NCBI GenBank assembly: GCA_044869955.1
Contig: JBIOYC010000074.1
Coordinates: 20,280-84,279 of the forward strand
From: CALMKX01 sp044869955
GTDB taxonomy: Bacteria > Acidobacteriota > Thermoanaerobaculia > Multivoradales > SZUA-115
Length of the DNA stretch: 64,000 nt
Direction of reading: 5' to 3'
The translations under genes and the position numbers were made by a program. Shown here in pieces: positions 36,965 through 46,138 of the stretch. The notes beneath the pieces were generated by a model, which worked only from the letters and a program-made list of their open reading frames with translations, was not told the DNA's origin and did no database searches. Positions within the stretch are counted from its first letter, which is position 1; each line of letters opens with the position of its first letter.

Positions 36965-38311
36965 ATGAGCGAGATCACGAGCAGTGAGGGTGCCCGCCCC
37001 GAGAGCGAGCGGGCCGGCTGGTCCAGCTTCGGCCTGATGTGGATCGGCCAGTTCGTGTCCCTGGTCGGCTCGCGCATTACCGCCTTCGCCTTCGGCGTCT
37101 TCGTCTTCGAGCAGACCAACTCGGCCTCGGCCTACACGGTGATCCTGCTGCTCGCCGGCCTGCCGGGCCTGCTGCTGGCGCCCTTCGCCGGCGCCCTGGT
37201 GGACCGCTTCGACCGCCGGCTGGTGATGCTCGTCTCGGATGTCGCCTCGGCGGTGGCCAGCCTGCTGATGGTCCTGGTGCTGGCGTGGTCCGGGGGGCAG
37301 CTGTCGACCGGCTACGTGTACGCCTACGTGGCCTTCGGCGCCCTGCTCCAGGCGTTCCTCTGGCCGGCCTACATGTCTTCGACCACCCTGCTGATGCCCA
37401 AGCGCCACCTCGCCCGGGCGAGCGGCCTGATGCAGCTCGGCATGGCTTCGGCCGCGGTGCTCGCGCCTCTTCCTGCCCCCTGGCTCCTTTCCTCGGTGGG
37501 GGTGATGGGCATCATCTGGATCGACTTCGTGTCCTTCCTGCTCGCGGCCCTTTCGCTGCTGCGGGTGCGCATCCCGCGGCCCACGGCCAAGACGCCGCCG
37601 GCCGGGGGAGGCGGGCGAGCCAGCCTGACGCAGGACATCGCCCTCGGTTGGCGCTTCATCCGGGAGCGACCGGGGCTGATGATCCTGCTCTGGTACTTCG
37701 CCATGATCAACCTGGTCTTCACCATGGGCTCGGCCCTGGTGACGCCGATGGTGCTCTCCTTCGCTTCCCGCGAGACCCTCAGCATGGTTTCCGCCACGGG
37801 CTCGGCCGGTTTTCTGGTGGGCAGCCTGGTGGCCGCCGCGACCGGCGGCCCCAGGCGGCGTGTGATGACCGTGCTCTCGTTCGGGTTGCTGCTCGGCGTC
37901 GCCTTCCTGCTGGCGGGCATCAAACCCTGGCCGGGGCTGATCGCGGCGGCTCTTTTCCTCGGGCTCTTCGGCGTGCCCCTGGTCAATACCTCGAGCCAGG
38001 CGGTGTGGCAGGTAAAGGTGCCAGCCGAGTTGCAGGGGCGGATCTTCGCCGTGCGGCGGATGATCGCCCAGTTCACCATCCCGATCGGCCAGCTCTCGGC
38101 GGGACCTCTCGCGGACTACGTGTTCCGGCCCCTCTTGGTCGAGGGAGGGCCCCTCGCCGGCACGGTCGGCAAGGTGGTCGGGGTCGGGCCGGGGCGAGGC
38201 ATCGCCCTGATCTACCTGGCGCTTGCGGTCTTCCCCGTCGCGATCTCGGTCTGGGGCTTCTTCCATCCCCGCCTGCGCACTTTGGAGGAGGAGCTGCCAG
38301 ACGCGGTCTGA
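36965..38311 (+). CDS. MFS transporter
   Basis: This 448-residue protein starts at ATG 36965 behind AAGGGGGAG. It has about twelve hydrophobic segments. The loop between helices 2 and 3 reads GALVDRFDRRLVMLVSD, the classic MFS motif A, and the second half has VPAELQGRIFAVRRMIAQFTIPIGQLSAGPLAD, as in EntS/MFS_3-type exporters. Such members export siderophores, macrolides or other small molecules; the substrate here is unknown. It is divergent from the S9-FGE gene (92 bases between starts). A dispersed repeat copy lies within the gene. Confidence 0.88.
   Translation: MSEITSSEGARPESERAGWSSFGLMWIGQFVSLVGSRITAFAFGVFVFEQTNSASAYTVILLLAGLPGLLLAPFAGALVDRFDRRLVMLVSDVASAVASLLMVLVLAWSGGQLSTGYVYAYVAFGALLQAFLWPAYMSSTTLLMPKRHLARASGLMQLGMASAAVLAPLPAPWLLSSVGVMGIIWIDFVSFLLAALSLLRVRIPRPTAKTPPAGGGGRASLTQDIALGWRFIRERPGLMILLWYFAMINLVFTMGSALVTPMVLSFASRETLSMVSATGSAGFLVGSLVAAATGGPRRRVMTVLSFGLLLGVAFLLAGIKPWPGLIAAALFLGLFGVPLVNTSSQAVWQVKVPAELQGRIFAVRRMIAQFTIPIGQLSAGPLADYVFRPLLVEGGPLAGTVGKVVGVGPGRGIALIYLALAVFPVAISVWGFFHPRLRTLEEELPDAV
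38015..38035 (+). repeat. Dispersed repeat copy inside the MFS gene
   Basis: Core AAGGTGCCAGCCG (38015-38027) is followed by AGTTGCAG, differing from the intergenic copies at two positions. It is in sense orientation and encodes KVPAELQ. That peptide region is conserved in MFS_3 proteins, so some similarity could come from coding constraint, but CCA and TTG are minor codons here. Confidence 0.55.
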
Positions 38312-38414
38312 GATCTCGCCGTCCGTTCTGTCTCGATTTAGAGGTCTTTGCGCACTTTCTGAGCACGACCTTGGCGCGGAAGGTGAAGCTCTCCGCGCGG
38401 GATTCGAAGTGCCC

Positions 38415-39671
38415 ATGGGCGCAGCTGCCAAGCCTCCGCTACCGTTCTCGGCCGACCGTCCGATCGCACCCGCCCGCACCATGGAGGGTCTGGTTCGACC
38501 GGGGCTGCGCGACCTGCTCGCCCTCGCCACGCGGCCCGAGGTCCTGTCCTTCTCGATCGGGCTGCCTGCGGGGGACCTGCTGCCCTGCGAGGTGATCGCC
38601 GAGGCCGCCGCCGAGCTGCTGGGCGAAGGCCCAAGGCCGGTGCAGTACGGCCTTCCCAGCAGTGAGCTCAAGGCACGCATCGTCGAGCTCATGGCCCTCC
38701 GCGGGGTGGTGTGCACGCCCGAGGAAGTGCTGCTGACCACCGGCGCCCAGCAGGGCACGGACCTGCTGGCTCGCGTGCTCATCGAGCCTGGCTCGACGGC
38801 CCTGGTCGAGGAGGTGGTCTACGACGGCGTCCAGATGGTGCTCTGGCCGCTCAAACCCAAGGTGGTGGCCCTGCCTACCGACCCCGGCACGGGCCTCGAC
38901 CTCGACGCCCTCGAACGGAGCCTCACCCGCGCCGAGCGGCCCAGCTTCCTCTACGTGGTGCCGGAGGGGCACAACCCCCTCGGCGTGTCGCTCTCCCTAC
39001 CGGCGCGGATTCGGCTGGTCGAGATCGCTGCCCGGTTCGGGGTGCCGGTGATCGAGGACGATGCCTATGGCCACTTGACCTACGACGCCCCGCCGGCGCC
39101 GGCGCTCGCCAGCCTGGACCGCCGGCGGGTGATCTACCTCGGCTCCTTCTCGAAGGTGCTCGCCCCCGGGCTCCGAGTGGGCTGGATCGTCGCCCCCCGC
39201 GAGCTGATGCCCACCCTGGCTGCCCTGAAGCACGCGAGCGACATCGACACCACCTCCCTCGGCCAGCGGATCGTCGAGCGGGTGCTCGAGCGCGGTGACT
39301 TCCAGGACCACTTGGCGCGTCTTCGCAAGGAGTACGCCCGCCGCCGCGACGCCATGGTCTCCAGCTTGATCCGGTCGATGCCTGCGGGGGTGCGCTGGTG
39401 GCGGCCCACCGCGGGCTTTTTCGTCTGGGCCGAGCTGCCGCCCGGATTGGACAGCGCTGAGCTGCTCCAGCGTGCCGTGGCGACCGAGCAGGTGGCGTTC
39501 AGCCCTGGCCGCGTCTTCGCCGTGGGAGATTGCCGTCGGGGCCGTTCGGGGATGCGGCTGTGCTTCGCCCCGCAGAGCCCGGAGCGGATCCACGAGGGCA
39601 TCGCCCGTCTATCCCGGGTGATCGCCCGCGAGCTCGAGCCGATGGCCGAGCCGGCTCTCTCAGCGGGCTAG
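38415..39671 (+). CDS. PLP-dependent aminotransferase (2-aminoadipate/MocR-like, no HTH)
   Basis: This protein has 418 residues from ATG 38415. Motifs: FSIGLPAGDLLPCE, QYGLPSSELKARI, LLTTGAQQGTDLLARV, VPEGHNPLGVSL (NP-x-G), EDDAYGHLTYD and the Schiff-base Lys in GSFSKVLAPGLRVGW. It matches the LysN/AAT-I family whose fold also forms the C-terminal half of MocR regulators; here no N-terminal winged helix is present. Likely substrates are 2-aminoadipate, branched-chain or aromatic amino acids. It follows the MFS gene by 103 bases without a strong terminator, so cotranscription is possible. Confidence 0.87.
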   Translation: MGAAAKPPLPFSADRPIAPARTMEGLVRPGLRDLLALATRPEVLSFSIGLPAGDLLPCEVIAEAAAELLGEGPRPVQYGLPSSELKARIVELMALRGVVCTPEEVLLTTGAQQGTDLLARVLIEPGSTALVEEVVYDGVQMVLWPLKPKVVALPTDPGTGLDLDALERSLTRAERPSFLYVVPEGHNPLGVSLSLPARIRLVEIAARFGVPVIEDDAYGHLTYDAPPAPALASLDRRRVIYLGSFSKVLAPGLRVGWIVAPRELMPTLAALKHASDIDTTSLGQRIVERVLERGDFQDHLARLRKEYARRRDAMVSSLIRSMPAGVRWWRPTAGFFVWAELPPGLDSAELLQRAVATEQVAFSPGRVFAVGDCRRGRSGMRLCFAPQSPERIHEGIARLSRVIARELEPMAEPALSAG

Positions 39672-39725
39672 GAGGCTCCCGACCTTCGGGTATCATCCGC
39701 CGTCCCATCGACGAAAGGACGGCCC

Positions 39726-40628
39726 ATGGGTCTGCTCTCCGGTTCGCTCAGCGTCGCCCGCTTCACCGTCGCCCATCGCGAGGCCCCGGACTTCGACGTC
39801 GCGGCCTTTCGGGAGATCGCCCCCGGCTCGGAGGTGCGGGAGTCGATCGGCTTCGTGCCGTTCGAGATCGGGGCGCCCTGGGAGGTCGGGGCGCAGCGCT
39901 GGGCCTTCCGGGTGCGGGTCGACCGCATCCGCCCGGACGCCACCGCCGTGCGCGAGCGCTGGAAGCAGCTGCTGACGACCGAGCTGGAGATCTCGGGGGC
40001 GCGCTTTCTCGGTGCCAGGAAGCGACGGGAGCTCAAGATCCTCGCCCAGGAGGAGCTCGCCTTCGCCACCTCCCCCCGCAGCAAGATCCTCGAGGCCGTG
40101 ATCGACCAGGACGTGCTCTTCATCGGCTCGTCGGCCCGCTCGCAGCTGGGGCTGGTGACCACGCTGCTGCGGCGGATCGGCGTCGAATCCGCCTTCAAGG
40201 CGCCCTGGGTGGATCGCGGGTTTCCGGACCGGGCGGGCGAGCTCCTCGCTTCCCGGGAGCCTTCGGACTCCCCGTGGGGAACCGAGTTTCTGAAGGCCCT
40301 GGTGGGCGATGCGGAGGTGGCCGTCGAGCCGGAGGCCGGGCGGGCGAAGCTGGCCTTCGCCGGCACGCGCATCGCCCTCGCCGGGGAGATCCTGCCCGAC
40401 CTCGTGGCCTACCTCGAGCGTGGTGCGGAGCCGGTCGCACTGCGGCTGGCGACGGGCGACAGCTCCTTCACCCTGGACGGCCCCTCCTTCCGCCTCAGCG
40501 GGGCGAAGCTGCTGCCGGTTCAGGGCGGGCATTGGACCGAGTTGCTCGACGCTCGCCTGGAGCAAGTCATGGAGCTCTACGACCTGCTGGAGCGGAAGTT
40601 CGGCGAGCTGGTGAAGGGTGCCGATTGA
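39726..40628 (+). CDS. rdgC: RdgC-like recombination-associated protein
   Basis: The protein has 300 residues, close to the 303 of E. coli RdgC, with AAAGGA upstream of the ATG. The family pattern is present: an N-terminal domain with IGFVPFEIGAPWEVGAQRWAFRVRVDRIRP, then ELEISGARFLGARKRRELKILAQEEL and a C-terminal half with ALRLATGDSSFTLDG. RdgC forms a ring on double-stranded DNA and limits RecA action. Overall similarity is to the divergent RdgC family outside Proteobacteria, so the role is inferred. It is followed 62 bases later by DUF2270. Confidence 0.7.
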   Translation: MGLLSGSLSVARFTVAHREAPDFDVAAFREIAPGSEVRESIGFVPFEIGAPWEVGAQRWAFRVRVDRIRPDATAVRERWKQLLTTELEISGARFLGARKRRELKILAQEELAFATSPRSKILEAVIDQDVLFIGSSARSQLGLVTTLLRRIGVESAFKAPWVDRGFPDRAGELLASREPSDSPWGTEFLKALVGDAEVAVEPEAGRAKLAFAGTRIALAGEILPDLVAYLERGAEPVALRLATGDSSFTLDGPSFRLSGAKLLPVQGGHWTELLDARLEQVMELYDLLERKFGELVKGAD

Positions 40629-40690
40629 CAGACTCGGCCAGCTCTGTAAGCTCTGAGCGATCCCAGGGTCGACCCGGAAGGGAGGCCGCG

Positions 40691-41395
40691 GTGGCCGAGC
40701 AGCCCGAGCTGGACAGGTCCTTCGAGCAGGTTCCTCTCACCCGCAACGAGTACATCACGGCGATCGTCCACTACTACCGTGGCGAACGCAGCCGTGCCGA
40801 CGCCTGGCGAGCCCGGCTCGATCCCACCACCAACTGGGCGGTGGCCACCACCGGAGCGATGCTCTCCTTCGCCTTCTCGAGCCCCGAGCACTCGCACGTG
40901 GCGCTGCTGCTCGCCTTCTTCTTGGTGTCGATCTTCCTCGGTTTCGAGGCCCGGCGGTTCCGCTACTTCGACGTCTGGCGGGCGCGGGTGCGGATGATCG
41001 AGGAGAATTTCTTCATCCCGATCATCCGGCGCAAGCTTGAGAGCCCGCGGCATGACTGGCGCGAGTCGATGGCCCGGGACCTCGATCACCCGACCTTCAA
41101 GATCAGCACCCTCGAGGCGGTGGCGATCCGGCTGCGCTTCAACTACATCTGGATCTTCCTGGCAATCCTGGTCTCATGGCTCGCCAAGCTGTCCGTGCAT
41201 CCGACCAAGGCCACCGCGACCGGCGAGATGGTCGAGCGCATGGCGGTCGGGCCTCTGCCTGGCTGGCTGGTGCTGGTGATCGTCAGCGCCTTCTGGCTCG
41301 GACTCAGCGGGCTCGCGCTGTGGGGGCGGGGCCGGGGGCGCGGCGGTGACGAGGTGCACGGTCTCGAGAAGGAGATGGATCACTGGAAGACGTGA
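40691..41395 (+). CDS. DUF2270 membrane protein
   Basis: The protein has 234 residues from GTG 40691, supported by AGGGAGG 8 bases upstream; a TTG at 40625 would overlap rdgC by four bases. DUF2270 features: LTRNEYITAIVHYYRGERSRADAWRARLDPTTNWAVATTGAMLSFAFSS, then EARRFRYFDVWRARVRMIEENFF. It has two N-terminal and two C-terminal transmembrane segments (about 52-88 and 155-225). No function is known for the family. A dispersed repeat copy lies 14 bases after the stop. Confidence 0.85.
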   Translation: MAEQPELDRSFEQVPLTRNEYITAIVHYYRGERSRADAWRARLDPTTNWAVATTGAMLSFAFSSPEHSHVALLLAFFLVSIFLGFEARRFRYFDVWRARVRMIEENFFIPIIRRKLESPRHDWRESMARDLDHPTFKISTLEAVAIRLRFNYIWIFLAILVSWLAKLSVHPTKATATGEMVERMAVGPLPGWLVLVIVSAFWLGLSGLALWGRGRGRGGDEVHGLEKEMDHWKT

Positions 41396-41409
41396 ACGCG
41401 AGCTCTGCC

Positions 41410-41430
41410 AAGGTGCCAGCCGAATTGCGG
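41410..41430 (+). repeat. Dispersed repeat copy upstream of the HUH transposase
   Basis: Core AAGGTGCCAGCCG is followed by AATTGCGG. It is identical over 21 bases to the copy at 46108-46128. It lies between the DUF2270 stop and the transposase start, 62 bases before the latter, in direct orientation. The opposite-orientation core at 42634-42646 flanks the transposase on the other side. Confidence 0.75.
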
Positions 41431-41492
41431 TTCACGGCCGACGAGTGGCGAGGTCCAGGGCATCGGCGGCGGTTTTACGTCTACATCTAGTG

Positions 41493-42410
41493 ATGGGTCG
41501 TCCACTTCGCTTCATTCCACCGGGCTCGCTGGTCGCGGTCACGACGCGGACTCTCCAGGGAAGGCGTCTGCTTCGACCGTCCGAGCAGCTCAACGACATC
41601 ATCAGAGGGTGTCTCGGGCGAGCTCAGCGGCGGTACAGCATGCGTGTGCACGGCTGCACGTTCTTGTCCAACCACTTCCACCTCCTGCTCAGCCCGGACG
41701 ACCCTTACCAGCTCGCCGCCTTCATGAACTATTTCAATTCCAAGCTGGCGAGGGAGGTCTCCCGGCTCCATGGGTGGACCGAGCGTATCTGGGGGCACCG
41801 ATATCACGCCATTCCGGTCAGCGACGAAGAGTCTGCGCAGCTGGAGCAACTGGAGTACCTGCTGGCCCAGGGTTGCAAGGAGGATCTGGTCGAACGGCCC
41901 GAGGAGTGGCCGGGAGTGCACAGCGCTGAGGCTCTATGTGAGGGCACCGCAATGCGCGGCCACTGGCACGACCGCACCGCCGAGGCCCTTGCGCGCCATC
42001 GCGGCAAGCGGTGTGAGGGCTTGAGCCTTGTTCACCCTGAGCAGGTCGTGTTCTCCCCTCTACCTTGCTGGGCGCACCTGCCACCGGACCAATACCGCCA
42101 GCGCATTCGAGGGATCCTGCAGGAGATCACTTCGCGGTATGCGGCTGAGAGGGCTCGGCGAGGGGTCAAGTGTCTGGGTGCCGAGCGAGTCCGGAGCCAG
42201 GACCCTCATACCCGCCCGGTTTCCATGGCAAGGCGGCCGCCGCCGTGGATCCACGCCGCAAGCGTTGCGATCAGGATCGCTTTCCGCCAGGCGTATCGCG
42301 CCTTCGTCATAGCCTTCCGGGAAGCCGCCGAGCGCCTGAGAACTGGGCGGCTGCCCGTCTGCTTTCCGCCCTGGAGCTTTCCTCCTCCCTGGCCCCGGCC
42401 CACGGGGTAG
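41493..42410 (+). CDS. Y1/HUH (REP-associated, IS200-like) transposase
   Basis: This protein has 305 residues from ATG 41493. The N-terminal domain has the HUH metal site in FLSNHFHLLLSPDD (about 60-73), and KLAREVSRLHGWTERIWGHRYHAIPV, as in TnpA-REP (RAYT) proteins. The catalytic Tyr is probably in LEYLLAQGCKEDLVERPEEWPG. A long C-terminal extension (about 180-305) ends FPPWSFPPPWPRP, as in the longer single-copy members of the group. RAYTs are usually single-copy, lie next to REP sequences and process them as single-stranded DNA. Inverted copies of a short repeat flank this gene. Confidence 0.87.
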   Translation: MGRPLRFIPPGSLVAVTTRTLQGRRLLRPSEQLNDIIRGCLGRAQRRYSMRVHGCTFLSNHFHLLLSPDDPYQLAAFMNYFNSKLAREVSRLHGWTERIWGHRYHAIPVSDEESAQLEQLEYLLAQGCKEDLVERPEEWPGVHSAEALCEGTAMRGHWHDRTAEALARHRGKRCEGLSLVHPEQVVFSPLPCWAHLPPDQYRQRIRGILQEITSRYAAERARRGVKCLGAERVRSQDPHTRPVSMARRPPPWIHAASVAIRIAFRQAYRAFVIAFREAAERLRTGRLPVCFPPWSFPPPWPRPTG

Positions 42411-42633
42411 CACACTCGCCGAACCACCGTTCGTGATGTCTAGGACGACCTTGAGCCCGGGCGAGGTGGGTCTTTCGACGCGTCTGGACGACCTCCGGGC
42501 GTTCCCCGCTTGCACTCGCCGCTTGCTCCTGACGGGTTGACGGTCTGCATCGAGGTGTTGGAAGGAGCCTCGAGAGGCAATTCTCTGTGCAGAGACCAAC
42601 TGCTCTCCGCCGAGTGCTCCCTCGTCGGAAAGA

Positions 42634-42646
42634 CGGCTGGCACCTT
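42634..42646 (-). repeat. Dispersed repeat core downstream of the HUH transposase, inverted
   Basis: The 13-base core AAGGTGCCAGCCG reads on the minus strand. The following bases (TCTTTCCG) differ from other copies. With the direct copy at 41410-41430 it brackets the transposase as an inverted pair, 224 bases after the gene's stop. Confidence 0.6.
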
Positions 42647-42665
42647 TTTCTCCGCCCTGGAGGAG

Positions 42666-42688
42666 CCGGGGGCTGGCGAGACCCCCGG
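42666..42688 (-). terminator. Hairpin after the cytochrome gene
   Basis: CCGGGGG (42666-42672) pairs with CCCCCGG (42682-42688) across a 9-base loop, 14 bases beyond the minus-strand stop codon. No T-run follows. Confidence 0.4.
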
Positions 42689-42702
42689 GCCGAGGGTGTC
42701 TT

Positions 42703-45700
42703 CTACTTCAAGCGCAGGCGCTGCCAGCCCCCATCCCCGCGCTGGCCGTTGGGGTTTTCGACGCGCACGTAATGCCAGTTCCAGTTGGCGGCGTCGAAGG
42801 CGAGGGCCGGGTCGAGAGGGACTTCCTGGAAGAGGAAGCCGTTGTCGGTGAAGGCGGCTGACACTGAAGGAGCGAAGGGACCCCCCAGGATCAGCCGCAG
42901 GTACTCGCGGGGGTCGAGCTCGGCGGCGGTCTCCCAGATCGGCCGGCCGGTGACAGGGTCGACGTCCCCGGTGGGATGGATCGGCAACGACATCGAGCGC
43001 AGTAGCACCTGCCCCGGCTGATTGGGCCGCTTGGTCAGGTCCGGTGGCGTGACGGCGGCGGGGTCGTCGTGGCTGAAGAGCACCAGCCTCGCCCCCGGTA
43101 AGATGCCGTTCGCGGCCACCCGTAAACGTCGCGGCGCCTCCCAACGAACCGCCGTGCCGAAAGCGCTCTCACCCGCCGGGGCGCTCGCTACCACGCCGGC
43201 CTGGAACAGGCGGACGGTGTGGGAGAAGAAGCCGCCGTGCTGGTTGTCGGCCGGATCCTGCCAGTTGAGGGTCATCTTCGGCACGGTGGCGTAGGCCGTG
43301 TTCGTGGCGATGGGCTGGAGCACCACGCCACTCGGGGCGCCCGGAGCGCTGGGTGAGGGTTGCCCGCTTGGCGCTGCCACTCGGCGCTCGCTGCCAAGCG
43401 GCGTCACCACCAACACCAGCCGATCGTTGGTCGAGCCCAGCAAGCTGGTCAGCTGGACGCGGGTCAGGCTCGCTCCCGGGGGCTCTTCGACAAAGAGGCT
43501 GGCACCTGGGTCGAACCAGAAGCCGCGGTCGGTGGCGCCCAGGTGGGCCTGCACGGCCAGCCCGTTGTTGGCCTTGCGCGTCTGGTCCTCGGCGAGGCCG
43601 AAGGCCGTGGTCGTCAGGGGATCGGCCAGGTTCGCCAGGTCCACGGTGTAGGCGATCCCCACCAGCGGGCCGACACCCCAGTCGAGCTCGTGGATGAACT
43701 GGTTGAGCTGTTGGAGGGTCGGGCAGAAGGGCAGGCCGGGCGGACAGAGAACGCCGCCGAAGAAATGACGGTCGAAGGCGTTGATCGTCGAGGTGCGGTT
43801 GAAGTCGGTGTTGGTCTGGAGGGGGTCCTTCAGGATGAAGCCGGTGTGGAAGAGGCCCTCGAGCCCGGTGATCGGCGCGCCGTCCGGATCGACGGTGCCG
43901 GCGCGGGTCAGGCGAGCCTCCTTCTGGAACAGGCCGCGCAGGGCGGCCGTCTCGATCGGCTGGGTGGCGAGCTCCTCGGCATGATCGGCGGGATTGGTGC
44001 CGCCCACACGCTCGGTGATCTTGTTGTTGCTTCCCTCCGGCAAGGCATGACAGTGCGCGCAGGACATCAGCAGGTCGGACTGGATCAGGTGGTAGATGGT
44101 GAGGCCGGCCTGGGCGCCGGTGGGCAGGGGCGGCGGGAAGGTCTCGTCGACGAAGGGCTCGCCCGAGAACACCCGGCCCAGGGGCTGGCGGGGGTTGGGC
44201 GGATAGTTGACCGAGTTGATGAACTCCCGGAAGCCCTCCATCTCGTCGTCGGTGATCCCGGTTCCGGCGAGCAGGCTGACGAAGGCAGGCTTGAACTGGG
44301 TGAAGTCCTCGCGGTCGCCCCGCCAGTGGTAGGGGGCGTTGGTGAACAGGTCTTGGATCTCCGGCCCCACGTCGAAGTTGAGCAGTCCCTGGAGGGACTG
44401 CGTAACCATGTGCTCCTTGTCGGCCGGCCAGAAGCTCGGCATCAGCAGGCTGTCCTTGAGCTGGGGATCGATCGGCACCTGCACGCCGTCGCCCAGGTCC
44501 CAGGCGAGGCCGTCGGTGCGGCCGTCGATGTGGCAGCTCGAGCAGGAGTTGAAGCCGTTGCCGTGCTCGGCCGAGTAGAGGAAGGTGCGGCCAGCCTTGA
44601 TGTGATCGGGAGTGGGGTCGTGCCGGAGGGCGAACTGGCCGACCGAGGTCTCGGTCACCGGGTTGAGGATGGTCACCGAATTGTCGAGGCGATTGAGCAC
44701 GTAGAGCCGCGGCCCGGGGTCGTTGGGGTTGCCGGCATCGGGCCCCTTGATCACCAGGCCGCGGGGCCCGGCGACCGGGCTCACGGAACCAGGGACCGGG
44801 GCCATGGCGATCCGCCGGAGGAGCCAGGAGTCGGCGGAGGAGGACCAGTCGGGCTCGATCACTCCGACCCGGTCGCTGCTCAGGGCGGTGAAGAACACCT
44901 TGAGCGGCCCGCTGGAGCCCCGGTAGGTGGCCACTCCGGTGAGCTGGGCGAGGGCCTTGGTCTTGGGTACCGGCTGCATCGCCGGCAGCAGCGCCGCCTT
45001 GTGGGCCACGAAGCTGCCGAAGACCTCGGTGCCCGGCGCCACCAGAGGCTGGAGGGCGGGCTCGAGGTTGACGTCCCGGACCTTGAACGTGGGCGTGCCG
45101 GAGCACAGCCCACGCACCATCGTGAAGGTGCTCTTGACGAAGCCGGTCGGCGCGGCGGCCACCACCGCCTCGTCGCGCAAGGTGGTGTTCAAAGCCTCAC
45201 CGCCGACGATGAAGAGGTCGTCTCCGGGCCCCCAGGTCATGTGGAAGTTGGCCGAATTGGGCAGGGCGAGGTCGGCGGCTGCACCGCCGGCCGTGGGCAG
45301 ACTGTAGAGATCGAAGTCGAAGTGCTGCGTGTTGCCGCCCTTCTCGCCGAGCAGGAAGAGCTTGCCGCAGTGAACGTCGACGTCGCGGGGAGACTTGAGG
45401 GCGATGAGGTCGTTCTGCCCGTCCTGGTCGATGTCTCCCTTGGGCACGGTGGCATCGAAGAGGAACGCGCCCGGGATGATCGGCTGCAAGGTCAAGGCAT
45501 CCCGCCAGCCGAGGGCGTCCTGGTCGCGATGCGCCAGGAAGAGGGAGTGACGCAGCACCGTGCCGCCAGCGCCGTCGTCCTCCTCGAAGGGATGGTAGGC
45601 GAGGGAGACCGGCTCGTCGCCCACCCAGTCGGTGCGCTCGACCGTCGCCACAACACCGGCCGTGTCGCCCGGGTCCAGGCGGATGATGGTCACCGAGTCT

Positions 45701-46005
45701 GACAGCGCGTTGGTGACGTAGAGCCGCGACAGCTGGGGCACCCAAAGCAGGGAGTTGGGCTCCAGGCCGGTGCGTACGCGAGCGATGAAGCGGGAGCCGA
45801 TCGGTAGGGTCTCCTCGGTGTGGTAGAGCTCGACCGAGTTGTCCGGGGTGTTGACCACCGCCAGGAACTGCCTGCCTCCGACCGAGACGATCGCCAGGGG
45901 ATCGACCTGTACGGTCTCGGTGTTGAAGTAGTCGGTCCGGCCCTGGGCCAGCAAGGCCGGGGCCCAGAGCAGGGCGAAGAACCACAGCCAGCGCTTTGCT
46001 CTCAT
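42703..46005 (-). CDS. Secreted YVTN beta-propeller protein with two c-type haem sites
   Basis: The protein has 1100 residues with GAGGAGG upstream and a signal peptide (RWLWFFALLWAPALLAQ). The N-terminal part is YVTN-like: FLAVVNTPDNSVELYHTEE, LYVTNALSDSVTIIRLDPGD and LYVLNRLDNSVTILNPVTE. Two haem-binding motifs follow, CSSCHIDG (about 493) and CAHCHALPEG (about 650), separated as in dihaem cytochrome c peroxidase/MauG-like proteins. The last 250 residues contain beta-sandwich text without a name I recognise. Probable location is periplasm or outside; probable role is electron transfer or oxidation of a small substrate. No oxidase or dehydrogenase partner is adjacent. Confidence 0.85.
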   Translation of the reverse strand: MRAKRWLWFFALLWAPALLAQGRTDYFNTETVQVDPLAIVSVGGRQFLAVVNTPDNSVELYHTEETLPIGSRFIARVRTGLEPNSLLWVPQLSRLYVTNALSDSVTIIRLDPGDTAGVVATVERTDWVGDEPVSLAYHPFEEDDGAGGTVLRHSLFLAHRDQDALGWRDALTLQPIIPGAFLFDATVPKGDIDQDGQNDLIALKSPRDVDVHCGKLFLLGEKGGNTQHFDFDLYSLPTAGGAAADLALPNSANFHMTWGPGDDLFIVGGEALNTTLRDEAVVAAAPTGFVKSTFTMVRGLCSGTPTFKVRDVNLEPALQPLVAPGTEVFGSFVAHKAALLPAMQPVPKTKALAQLTGVATYRGSSGPLKVFFTALSSDRVGVIEPDWSSSADSWLLRRIAMAPVPGSVSPVAGPRGLVIKGPDAGNPNDPGPRLYVLNRLDNSVTILNPVTETSVGQFALRHDPTPDHIKAGRTFLYSAEHGNGFNSCSSCHIDGRTDGLAWDLGDGVQVPIDPQLKDSLLMPSFWPADKEHMVTQSLQGLLNFDVGPEIQDLFTNAPYHWRGDREDFTQFKPAFVSLLAGTGITDDEMEGFREFINSVNYPPNPRQPLGRVFSGEPFVDETFPPPLPTGAQAGLTIYHLIQSDLLMSCAHCHALPEGSNNKITERVGGTNPADHAEELATQPIETAALRGLFQKEARLTRAGTVDPDGAPITGLEGLFHTGFILKDPLQTNTDFNRTSTINAFDRHFFGGVLCPPGLPFCPTLQQLNQFIHELDWGVGPLVGIAYTVDLANLADPLTTTAFGLAEDQTRKANNGLAVQAHLGATDRGFWFDPGASLFVEEPPGASLTRVQLTSLLGSTNDRLVLVVTPLGSERRVAAPSGQPSPSAPGAPSGVVLQPIATNTAYATVPKMTLNWQDPADNQHGGFFSHTVRLFQAGVVASAPAGESAFGTAVRWEAPRRLRVAANGILPGARLVLFSHDDPAAVTPPDLTKRPNQPGQVLLRSMSLPIHPTGDVDPVTGRPIWETAAELDPREYLRLILGGPFAPSVSAAFTDNGFLFQEVPLDPALAFDAANWNWHYVRVENPNGQRGDGGWQRLRLK

Positions 46006-46107
46006 ACCTCCTCCTCACGGAGACCTCGGCTCGAAGGGGCGCCGGTCTCTCGTATCGAAGAAAGCGGATCTCTTGGAGTCGGGAGATAACGCCCTTCCCG
46101 GGCGCGC

Positions 46108-46128
46108 AAGGTGCCAGCCGAATTGCGG
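46108..46128 (+). repeat. Dispersed repeat copy in an intergenic region
   Basis: Identical over 21 bases to 41410-41430 (core AAGGTGCCAGCCG then AATTGCGG). It lies between the cytochrome gene start and the end of the four-helix membrane protein gene, just after a small GCCC/GGGC hairpin (about 46091-46105). Confidence 0.75.
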
Positions 46129-46138
46129 GACGAGGAGG

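Larger units (their letters stand above)
42411..42702. other. Non-coding region downstream of the transposase
   Basis: This 292-base stretch lies between the transposase and the 3' end of the convergent cytochrome gene. It holds the inverted repeat core at 42634-42646 and the hairpin at 42666-42688. I see no gene in it. Confidence 0.5.
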
